From Streptomyces fuscichromogenes (GTDB taxonomy: Bacteria > Actinomycetota > Actinomycetes > Streptomycetales > Streptomycetaceae), in NCBI RefSeq assembly GCF_014645815.1, contig NZ_BMML01000009.1, positions 1 to 56,667 of the forward strand: 56,667 nucleotides of DNA, read 5' to 3'. The notes under the pieces were generated by a model. That model was not told the origin of the DNA and did not search any database. It saw nothing but the letters and a program-made list of their open reading frames with translations. Of this stretch, positions 16,521 to 23,549 are shown in pieces. Both the position numbers and the translations under genes were made by a program. Position 1 is the first letter of the stretch. Every line of letters begins with the position of its first letter.

Positions 16521-16920
16521 AGTGCCCTGAGAGGGCAGTCCCTAGTGCACTTTGTGACCAAGCGAGTCGTGGGGGGAGGGGGGTAGATCTTTTAGGGGCG
16601 CGGGGAACTGCGCGATCAGCCCCCACCCACCCGCACCCACCCCACACCCGCCACCGCCCCAAAAAGACATTCCCCGCCCGTGAAAGCCCCTCGCGACACC
16701 CCCTCGTCGGCTCTCTCCTGCCCCGCAGGCACGCCGGACTGTCCCCCACCACCGGCGACGGGGTAGCGTGCCTATCTCAGCCATAGCGCAGAATGGATGG
16801 CATAGGTGCGCCCGAGCGCGATCGGACGCGGACGTCGATGCGGCCCACAGGTCCGCTCCGTCCGCCCCACCGCCGGAGGCGACCGCACTCGTGAGACGGC
16901 GTAGGAGAGAAGCGATACCT
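16521..16920. other. 400-bp divergent intergenic region
   Basis: Lies between the MFS start and the DUF3027 start, so both promoters should be here. It holds repeat copy 3 at 16594-16630 and a C-rich stretch after it. No gene or clear operator is visible. Confidence 0.6.
16594..16630 (+). repeat. Interspersed repeat copy 3
   Basis: AGGGGCGCGGGGAACTGCGC, then a GATCAGCCCCCACCC tail. Unlike most copies, it lies between divergent genes rather than at a gene end. Confidence 0.85.
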
Positions 16921-17847
16921 GTGAGCGCAGCGACAACGCGAAGCCGCACCCCCGACCGTCTGTGCGCCGAGGCGGTCGACCTCGCCCGTGCCGCCGCCGA
17001 GGAGGCGGCCGCACCGGGAGTGGTCGGTGAGCACGCCGGAGCCGTGGCCGAGGGTGATCGCGTGGTCACGCACTTCTTCGAGTGCAAGGAACTCGGCTAC
17101 CGCGGCTGGCGCTGGGCGGTGACGGTGGCCCGCGCCTCCCGCGCCAAGGTCGTCACCCTGGACGAGGTGGTCCTCCTCCCCGGCCCCGACGCCCTGCTCG
17201 CCCCCGAGTGGGTGCCGTGGAGCGAGCGGCTGCGCCCCGGCGACATGGGCCCCGGCGACCTGCTGCCCACCGAGGCCGAGGACCTCCGCCTGGAGCCCGG
17301 CTACACCGGCGAGGACGAGCCGGAACCGAGCTCCCCCGTCTCGCAGGAGATGGAGGAACTCGCGGAGGCGGAGGACGCGGAGGTCACCGCGGGCACGCCC
17401 GCGCACCTGCCGACGGTCCCCTCCCGCGGCACGATCGCCTCGATCGCCGAGGAACTCGGCATGCGCCGTGCCCGGGTCCTGTCCCGCTACGGCCTGCACA
17501 TCGCGGCCGACCGCTGGGAGGAGTCGTTCGGCTCCCAGACCCCCATGGCCCAGGCGGCGCCCGCGACCTGCGTGAGCTGCGGCTTCCTCACCCCCATCGG
17601 CGGCTCCCTGGGCCAGGCCTTCGGCGTCTGCGCCAACGAGTTCTCCCCGGCCGACGGCCGGGTCGTCTCCCTCTCCTACGGCTGCGGCGGCCACTCGGAG
17701 GCCGCGGTCATGCCGAAGACCCCCCAGCCGGCCCCGCCGGTCATCGACGAGACGCGGGTCGACCCCTTCCCGCTCCGGCCCGCCTCCGACTCCGGTTCGG
17801 TACCGGCTGCGCAGGACGAGACGTCGGCGGAGCTGGGCCACTCGTAG
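16921..17847 (+). CDS. DUF3027 family protein
   Basis: A 308-aa protein with the conserved actinobacterial core HFFECKELGYRGWRWAVTVAR followed by PEWVPWSERLRPGDMGPGD. A C-terminal Cys-pair region (ATCVSCGFLTPIGG to YGCGGHSE) could bind zinc. Between them is an acidic linker. No enzymatic motif is visible; it is probably cytosolic and its function is unknown. GTG 16921 follows a GGAGAG ribosome site about 11 bases away. The family neighbours the MFS/DUF2771/mqn genes in other Streptomyces. Confidence 0.88.
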   Translation: MSAATTRSRTPDRLCAEAVDLARAAAEEAAAPGVVGEHAGAVAEGDRVVTHFFECKELGYRGWRWAVTVARASRAKVVTLDEVVLLPGPDALLAPEWVPWSERLRPGDMGPGDLLPTEAEDLRLEPGYTGEDEPEPSSPVSQEMEELAEAEDAEVTAGTPAHLPTVPSRGTIASIAEELGMRRARVLSRYGLHIAADRWEESFGSQTPMAQAAPATCVSCGFLTPIGGSLGQAFGVCANEFSPADGRVVSLSYGCGGHSEAAVMPKTPQPAPPVIDETRVDPFPLRPASDSGSVPAAQDETSAELGHS

Positions 17848-17920
17848 TCGGCCGCCGGGCGGCCGGGATCCTGCGCGCCACGGCACCACGGGCCCTGCCG
17901 GGCCGCGGTGGGCCACGATG

Positions 17921-17985
17921 GGCCGTCGTTCGGCTGCGGCGCCGTCGTGGCCGGTCGCGCAGTTCCCCGCGCCCCTGACGGGGCG
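17921..17985 (-). repeat. Interspersed repeat copy 4 (full length)
   Basis: Reverse orientation, with the extended CCGTCGTTCGGCTGCGGCGCC tail, core TCGCGCAGTTCCCCGCGCCCC and closing hairpin half GGGGCGC. This copy and copy 1 define the longest form, about 65 bp. Confidence 0.85.
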
Positions 17986-18102
17986 CTTCCCTGAGCCGCG
18001 GTGAACATGGTCCGGCGCTCCTGACGGGGTGCTTCCGTGGGCCGCGGTGAACATGGTCCCGCGCTCCTGTCGGGGTGCTTTCGTGAGTCGTGATATCCGG
18101 CG
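17974..18102. repeat. 46-bp tandem repeat, about 2.8 units
   Basis: Units at 17974-18019, 18020-18065 and a partial, diverged unit from 18066. Each begins CCTGACGGGG and contains GCCGCGGTGAACATGGTCC. Its start overlaps the hairpin end of repeat copy 4, suggesting it grew from that element. Confidence 0.85.
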
Positions 18103-18332
18103 CGCGTCCGCGCGGCGGTAGCGCCCCCCGGGCCGCCCCCGGCTGCTGCCGGGCCGGTGGCCGGATCGGCTTCCGCAGGCGCACGTCCGGGCGGGACGGC
18201 CGGTGCGGTGCGGGGGTGTGCGGGGCCGCTCGGTGCCGGGGCCGGGGTTCGCTTGCCGGGCGGGTCGGGTTGGCGGGTGGGCGGTACCCCGGCGCGCGGT
18301 ACCTTCTCCTCACGTCGACGAGGAGAGTGAAC

Positions 18333-21300
18333 GTGAGCAAGTTCGTGCGGCCCGCCGCCGAGGGCGCCGACCCCTTCGGCACCGCCCGCCTGCGCCGCGG
18401 TGTCCTCGACGCCTGGGCCACCAGCCCCGCCCGGTTCCGGGAGGACGCCAACGCCGAGGAGGACCTGGTCCTCGGGGGATACCGGGACCGGCTCGTCGTG
18501 GAGCTCGCGCAGAACGCCGCCGACGCGGCCGCCCGCGCCGGGGTGCCCGGCCGGCTCCGCCTCACCCTCCGCGACGGCGTCCTGTTCGCCGCCAACACCG
18601 GTGCCCCGCTGGACGCGGCCGGTGTCGAGTCGCTCTCCACCCTGCGCGCCTCCGCTAAGCGGGGGGACAGCGACAGCGCCGTCGGACGGTTCGGTGTCGG
18701 GTTCGCCGCCGTGCTGGCCGTCACCGACGAGCCCGCGGTCGTCGGGCGGCACGGCGGGGTCCGCTGGTCCCTCGCCGAGGCCCGCGAACTGGCCGAGGAG
18801 ACCGCCCGGCACAGCCCGGGGCTGGGCGACGAGATCCGTCGGCGGGACGGTCATGTCCCCCTTCTCCGGCTCCCGTTCGCCGCCGAGGGCACCGCCCCGG
18901 ACCCGTACGACACGGTCGTGATCCTGCCGCTCAGGGACACCGCGGCGGCCGATCTCGCCGAGCGGCTCCTGGACGCCGTGGACGACGCCCTGCTGCTCGC
19001 CCTCCCGGGGCTGGAAGAGGTCGTGGTCGAGACCGCCGACACCGTGCGCACCCTGCGCCGCCGGACCGACGGCGCGCTCACCGTCGTCGAGGACTCGCAG
19101 GCCGGTACGACCCGTTGGCGTACCGTCTCCGCGCACGGGCCGCTCACCCCCGACCTGCTCGTCGGCCGCCCGGTCGAGGAGCGGCTGCGGCCGCACTGGT
19201 CGCTGACCTGGGCGGTGCCCACGGACGGGCAGGGCGCCCCGGACCGGCCGCGCTCCGCGGCCGTCCTGCACGCCCCCACCCCCAGCGACGAGCCGCTCGG
19301 CGTGCCCGCCCTGCTCATCGCCTCGTTCCCCCTCGACACCACCCGCCGGCACACCGCCCCCGGCCCGCTCACCGACTTCCTGGTGCAGCGCGCGGCCGAC
19401 GCGTACGCCGAACTCCTCGCCGACTGGCGGCCGGTGGGGGAGGGCATCATCCACCTGGTGCCCGGCCCGCTCGGCAAGGGCGAACTGGACGGCGCGCTGC
19501 GCCAGGCGATCCTGGAGCGGCTGCCGCGCACCGCGTTCCTGCCGCCCGCCGTCGAGCCCGGTGACGACAGCGAGCTTCCGGAGGCGCTGCGGCCGCGCGA
19601 CGCCGAGATCGTGGAGGGAGCGGGGGCCGACACGGTCCGCGTGCTCGCCGAGGTACTGCCCACCCTCCTGCCCGCCGGTCTCGAACGCCGCGTCGAGCTG
19701 CGGACGTTGTCCGTGGCCAGGCTGCCGCTCGCCGACGCCGTCGACCGGCTGGCCGGTCTGGAGAAGGATCCGGACTGGTGGTGGCGGCTCTACGACAGCC
19801 TCGCGGGCGTCGACCCGGAGCGGCTCTCCGGCCTGCCGGTGCCGCTCGTGGACGGCAGGACCACCATCGGTCCCCGGCAGGTTCTGCTCCCCACCCCGGA
19901 CGCGACCGCCATCGACCCCGAGGTGCTCACCCGGCTCGGCCTCAAGGTCGCCCACCAGGACGCCGCCCACCCGCTCCTGGAGAAGCTCGGCGCCCTGCCC
20001 GCCTCCCCGCGCGCGGTCCTGACCACCCCGCAGGTGCGGGCCGCGGTCGCCGCCTCGCTCGACGACGAGGGGGGTCTGAACTGGGAGGAGGACACCCTGG
20101 ACGCCGAGGAGTTGGCGGACGCGGTGCTGGCGCTGGTCCGGGACGCCGGTCTGGAACCCGGTGACGAGCCCTGGCTGGGCGCCCTCGCCCTGCCCGACGA
20201 GGACGGCGAGCCGGCCCCGGCCGGTGAACTGGTCTTCCCCGGCAGCGCTTTCGCCCGGGTCATCAGGGAGGACGAACTGGCCTCCGTGGACGCCGAGCTG
20301 GCCGAGAAGTGGGGCGAAGGCCCGCTCGCCGCCTGCGGGGTCCTCGCGAACTTCGCGCTCGTCCGCGCCACCGACGTGGTCCTGGACCCGGACGAACTGG
20401 AGCCCCGCGAGGGTGACTTCGCGGAGCCGGACGACGCCGGCCTGCTCGACGCCGTGGACGTCTGGTGCGAGGACATCCTCGACCGCTTCCCGGACACCCC
20501 GGTGCCGCCGGTCGCCACCGAGCTGATCGCCGTCCGCGACCTCGACCTCGTCGACGAGGACCGCTGGCCCGAGGCCCTCGCGATGCTCGCCCAGCCGCCC
20601 CTGCGCGACGCCCTCACCCAGCCGGTCCGCATCCTGCTGCCCGACGGCACGCACGAGGTGGTACGGCCGTACACCGCGTGGTGGCTGCGCGGGCACCCGG
20701 TGCTGGACGGCCGCCGTCCCGCCGGCCTGCTGGCCGCGGGCGGCGACCCGCTGCTGCGCGGTCTCTACGAGGAGGCCGACGCGACCGGCTTCGAGGACGA
20801 GCAGGTGCTGCGGGCGCTGGGCGTACGGACCTCGGTGGCCGCCCTCCTTGACGAGCCGGGCGGCGCCGCCGAGCTCCTGGACCGCCTCGCCGACCCGGAC
20901 CGGGGTGTCAGCGGCGCCCAACTGCACGCGCTGTACGGCGCGCTGGCGGATCTGGACCCCGATCAGGTGACGCTCCCCGACGAGTTGCGGGCGGTGACCG
21001 ACGGCCGGACGGAGGTCGTGGACGCGGCGGACGCGGTGGTCGTCGACTCGCCCGATCTCCTGCCGTTCACGGCCGGTGTGCCGCTGCTGCCGGTACGGCC
21101 GTCCCGGGCCGCCGAACTGGCCGAGCTGTTCCAGGTGCGGCGGCTGAGCGAGTCGGTGACGGGGTCGGTCGACTCGGAGGGCACGGAGCACGACGTCCCC
21201 GAGCCGGTGCACGTCCTGCTCGGCCCCCGCACCCCGGGGACGTACGTCGAGCACGAGGAGCTGGTGGTCGACGGCGTCGAGATCGACTGGCGCCTCACCG

Positions 21301-21452
21301 GCGACGGCGTCCTGCACGCCGCCACCCTGGAGGGCGTGGCGGCCGGTCTGGCCTGGGCGGCGGGACAGTGGCCGCGCCGCTTCGAGGTGGCGGCACTGCT
21401 GGAGGACCCGTCCCGGACGGAGGAACTGGCGCGGGACCGCTGGTTCGACTGA
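18333..21452 (+). CDS. Sacsin/HSP90-like ATPase domain protein
   Basis: A 1039-aa cytosolic protein. The first 230 residues form a GHKL-type ATPase as in sacsin and HSP90: N-box ELAQNAADAA (Glu58, Asn61, Asp64), a degenerate G1 box (FAANTGAPLD) and the G2 lid GRFGVGFAAVLAV near residue 125. The remaining 800 residues are acidic and Leu/Ala-rich without a recognised domain. GTG 18333 follows GAGGAGAG. The architecture suggests a large ATP-driven chaperone-like machine; its client is unknown. It stands as a single-gene unit. Confidence 0.82.
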   Translation: MSKFVRPAAEGADPFGTARLRRGVLDAWATSPARFREDANAEEDLVLGGYRDRLVVELAQNAADAAARAGVPGRLRLTLRDGVLFAANTGAPLDAAGVESLSTLRASAKRGDSDSAVGRFGVGFAAVLAVTDEPAVVGRHGGVRWSLAEARELAEETARHSPGLGDEIRRRDGHVPLLRLPFAAEGTAPDPYDTVVILPLRDTAAADLAERLLDAVDDALLLALPGLEEVVVETADTVRTLRRRTDGALTVVEDSQAGTTRWRTVSAHGPLTPDLLVGRPVEERLRPHWSLTWAVPTDGQGAPDRPRSAAVLHAPTPSDEPLGVPALLIASFPLDTTRRHTAPGPLTDFLVQRAADAYAELLADWRPVGEGIIHLVPGPLGKGELDGALRQAILERLPRTAFLPPAVEPGDDSELPEALRPRDAEIVEGAGADTVRVLAEVLPTLLPAGLERRVELRTLSVARLPLADAVDRLAGLEKDPDWWWRLYDSLAGVDPERLSGLPVPLVDGRTTIGPRQVLLPTPDATAIDPEVLTRLGLKVAHQDAAHPLLEKLGALPASPRAVLTTPQVRAAVAASLDDEGGLNWEEDTLDAEELADAVLALVRDAGLEPGDEPWLGALALPDEDGEPAPAGELVFPGSAFARVIREDELASVDAELAEKWGEGPLAACGVLANFALVRATDVVLDPDELEPREGDFAEPDDAGLLDAVDVWCEDILDRFPDTPVPPVATELIAVRDLDLVDEDRWPEALAMLAQPPLRDALTQPVRILLPDGTHEVVRPYTAWWLRGHPVLDGRRPAGLLAAGGDPLLRGLYEEADATGFEDEQVLRALGVRTSVAALLDEPGGAAELLDRLADPDRGVSGAQLHALYGALADLDPDQVTLPDELRAVTDGRTEVVDAADAVVVDSPDLLPFTAGVPLLPVRPSRAAELAELFQVRRLSESVTGSVDSEGTEHDVPEPVHVLLGPRTPGTYVEHEELVVDGVEIDWRLTGDGVLHAATLEGVAAGLAWAAGQWPRRFEVAALLEDPSRTEELARDRWFD

Positions 21453-21502
21453 GCCGCCGTCCGTACCGGCCCTCGACAGTCTCTGCCCACAACTTTCAGG
21501 AC

Positions 21503-21566
21503 ACGTACAACCTTTGTTCCCCCGCGCGGATCTGAAGAGGGGAGTCATCCAGACTCCCCGATCACT
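21503..21566 (+). promoter_or_regulatory. Conserved promoter/leader of secreted paralogue 1
   Basis: CGTACAACCT, 14 bases, then GGATCTGA, then a perfect 8-bp hairpin GGGGAGTC / GACTCCCC (21538-21558), then GATCACTT. The same order and spacing occurs before the next paralogue (22593-22656). The first two boxes could be -35 and -10 elements of an alternative sigma factor, and the hairpin part of the 5' leader. Confidence 0.6.
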
Positions 21567-21583
21567 TCCATGCAGGGGAACGC

Positions 21584-22507
21584 ATGCGTATACGCGCCAC
21601 TGTGGCCGCCGTCTCCGGCGCCCTGGCACTCTCGGCTCTCGCGATACCGGCCGCGCACGCCGCCGGCGGTTCGTCCTTCGGCGCCGACGCGACGAAGCTC
21701 TTCGCGGCCGCTCACCCGACGTCCGGCAAGACCGCGTTCAGCGCCGCCACCGCGGCCGACGACGGTCCGTACGCCATGAACGTCACCTTCTCCGACGTCA
21801 AGATCGCCAAGGCGGTCACGGTCGGTACGACGGCCCACGTCGCCACGTCGGTCACCTACACGCTCACCCACGGCGCCGATGTCGACATCACCGCCGCGGA
21901 CTTCTTCTCGGGCGCCTACATCTACAAGGGCTCCTACGACGACCCGGCCAACTTCCTGATCGGCGACGACCCGGCGAAGTGCACGGTCACCTCGGCGACC
22001 ACCGCCAGCTGCAAGGGGAACATCGACGTCTACCCCGGTGACGGCGAGCTGTTCAACTCCGACGCCGGCCTCTGGCACGCCGGTGCGCTGGCCGTCGCGT
22101 ACAACGGCCAGGACCCGACCAGCAGCGACTTCGACATCACCAAGATCGGGTACGCCGACCAGGGCGCCCTCGGCAGCACCCAGGTCCAGCGCCTGTCGAA
22201 GCTGACGGTCAACGCCGCCCCGGAGCCGGTCAAGAAGGGCAAGACCATCACGGTCACCGGCAAGCTGTCCCGCGCCAACTGGGAGGACGGCAAGTACCAC
22301 GGCTACACCAACCAGTCCGTGCGGCTGCAGTTCCGCAAGAAGGGCAGCACCACCTACACCAACGTCAAGGGCATCAAGTCGTCCTCGACCGGCACGCTGA
22401 AGACGACCACGAAGGCGACGGTGGACGGCTACTACCGCTTCTCCTTCGTCGGTACGTCCACGACCCCCGCGGTCAACGCGACGGGTGACTACGTCGACGT
22501 GAAGTAG
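21584..22507 (+). CDS. Secreted protein with C-terminal Ig-like domain (paralogue 1)
   Basis: A 307-aa protein. A Sec signal peptide (MRIRATVAAVSGALALSALA to AHA) ends near residue 26. The middle region has a Cys pair (AKCTV, ASCKG) likely disulfide bonded. The C-terminal 100 residues, from LSKLTVNAAPEPVKKGKTIT to DYVDVK, form a beta-sandwich-like domain shared with the next gene and the gene at 46590. No catalytic motif is visible; an extracellular structural or binding role is inferred. The ATG at 21584 follows AGGGGAACGC. Confidence 0.85.
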   Translation: MRIRATVAAVSGALALSALAIPAAHAAGGSSFGADATKLFAAAHPTSGKTAFSAATAADDGPYAMNVTFSDVKIAKAVTVGTTAHVATSVTYTLTHGADVDITAADFFSGAYIYKGSYDDPANFLIGDDPAKCTVTSATTASCKGNIDVYPGDGELFNSDAGLWHAGALAVAYNGQDPTSSDFDITKIGYADQGALGSTQVQRLSKLTVNAAPEPVKKGKTITVTGKLSRANWEDGKYHGYTNQSVRLQFRKKGSTTYTNVKGIKSSSTGTLKTTTKATVDGYYRFSFVGTSTTPAVNATGDYVDVK

Positions 22508-22539
22508 CCGCACGGAGCAGCACTGGGAGTAATCCCAAG

Positions 22540-22589
22540 GAGACGTAATCCGGTCGTAAAAGAAATAAAACCTGGCCGGATTACGTCTC
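22540..22589. terminator. 14-bp perfect inverted repeat between the paralogues
   Basis: GAGACGTAATCCGG at 22540-22553 and CCGGATTACGTCTC at 22576-22589, with an A-rich 22-base loop. It follows the stop of paralogue 1 and abuts the leader of paralogue 2, so it probably ends the first transcript; an operator role is also possible. Confidence 0.65.
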
Positions 22590-22592
22590 GCT

Positions 22593-22656
22593 CGTACAAC
22601 CTCACTCACCCCTCGTGGATCTGATCAGCCGAGTCAACAGACTCCCTAGATCACTT
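22593..22656 (+). promoter_or_regulatory. Conserved promoter/leader of secreted paralogue 2
   Basis: CGTACAACCT, 14 bases, GGATCTGA, then GAGTCAACAGACTC (5-bp hairpin) and GATCACTT, in the same layout as at 21503-21566. The spacer sequence differs while the boxes are conserved, which argues for selection on the boxes. Confidence 0.6.
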
Positions 22657-22690
22657 GGGCCTCGCGCCCACTTTTCCCACTGGGGAATTC

Positions 22691-23476
22691 ATGCGCATTC
22701 GTGCCACTGTGGCCGCCGTCTCCGGCGCCCTGGCCCTCTCCGCGTTCGTCGCGCCGGCCGCGCACGCCGCCGGCAGCTCGCCGGACGTCACCTTCTCCAA
22801 CATGAAGGTCAACAAGGGCAGCAGCATGGTCGTCGGCACGGCCAAGGCGTCCTTCTCGGTCACGTACACCGTCACGCACGCGGCGAGCCTGCCCGCCAGC
22901 GACTTCGCCACCGGTCCGGTCATCTACCGCGGCAGCTCCGTGACGTCGCCCACCGACCTCTTCGCCAGCGACGACCCGGGCACCTGCACCGCCGCTTCCT
23001 CGACCGTCCTGAACTGCAAGGCCACCCTCGCCTTCACGGTCGGCGGGGACTCCGACCTGGACAACTCCGAGGCGGGCTCCTGGTCGGTCGGCGGTGTCGC
23101 CGCCGACGCGGACAGCAACGTGAAGTGGGTCGGCGGCCTCGGCACCACCAAGGTCCTGCGCGCCGCGAAGCTGACCGCCGACGCCACCCCCGAGCCGGTC
23201 AAGAAGGGCAAGACCATCACGGTCACCGGCTCCCTGACCCGCGCCAACTGGGACACCCACAAGTACGGCGCCTACACCGGCCAGTCGGTCAAGCTCCAGT
23301 TCCGCAAGAAGAGCGCCACCACCTACACCACGCTGAAGACCGTCAAGTCGTCGTCCACGGGCGCCCTGAAGACCACGACCACCGCGACGGCCGACGGCTA
23401 CTACCGCTACTCCTTCGCGGGCACCTCGACGACCGCGGCGGTCAGCGCCACGGGCGACTACGTCGACGTGCAGTAG
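22691..23476 (+). CDS. Secreted protein with C-terminal Ig-like domain (paralogue 2)
   Basis: A 261-aa protein with a signal peptide almost identical to paralogue 1 (MRIRATVAAVSGALALSAF). A shorter middle region again has one Cys pair (GTCTAA, LNCKAT). The C-terminal domain runs from AAKLTADATPEPVKKGKTIT to DYVDVQ. ATG 22691 follows GGGGAATTC. The tandem arrangement with near-identical leaders shows a duplication, and the 46.6 kb gene is a third, more distant member. No enzymatic function is apparent. Confidence 0.85.
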   Translation: MRIRATVAAVSGALALSAFVAPAAHAAGSSPDVTFSNMKVNKGSSMVVGTAKASFSVTYTVTHAASLPASDFATGPVIYRGSSVTSPTDLFASDDPGTCTAASSTVLNCKATLAFTVGGDSDLDNSEAGSWSVGGVAADADSNVKWVGGLGTTKVLRAAKLTADATPEPVKKGKTITVTGSLTRANWDTHKYGAYTGQSVKLQFRKKSATTYTTLKTVKSSSTGALKTTTTATADGYYRYSFAGTSTTAAVSATGDYVDVQ

Positions 23477-23480
23477 GACA

Positions 23481-23523
23481 GCGCCCCGTCAGGGGCGCGG
23501 GGAACTGCGCGATCAACCCCACC
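23481..23523 (+). repeat. Interspersed repeat copy 5
   Basis: GCGCCCCGTCAGGGGCGC hairpin followed by GGGGAACTGCGCGATCAACC. It sits between convergent genes, where it can terminate both. Confidence 0.9.
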
Positions 23524-23549
23524 GGGCCGCGCGGTTCCCCGCCACCGCA

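Larger units (their letters stand above)
17848..18332. other. 485-bp intergenic region rich in repeats
   Basis: Contains repeat copy 4 (17921-17985) followed by 2.8 copies of a 46-bp tandem repeat (17974-18102). The last 230 bases should carry the promoter of the sacsin-like gene; no specific element is recognisable. No gene was found. Confidence 0.65.

Noticed and set aside
17974..18102. CRISPR array
   Set aside because: The repeats are contiguous and about 46 bp with no unique spacers, and no cas gene is present.
17676..21629. A 1317-codon open frame on the minus strand opposite the sacsin-like gene
   Set aside because: It mirrors the real plus-strand gene, has Arg/Gly/Gln-rich nonsense composition and no recognisable motif. 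Long antisense frames are normal in GC-rich DNA.
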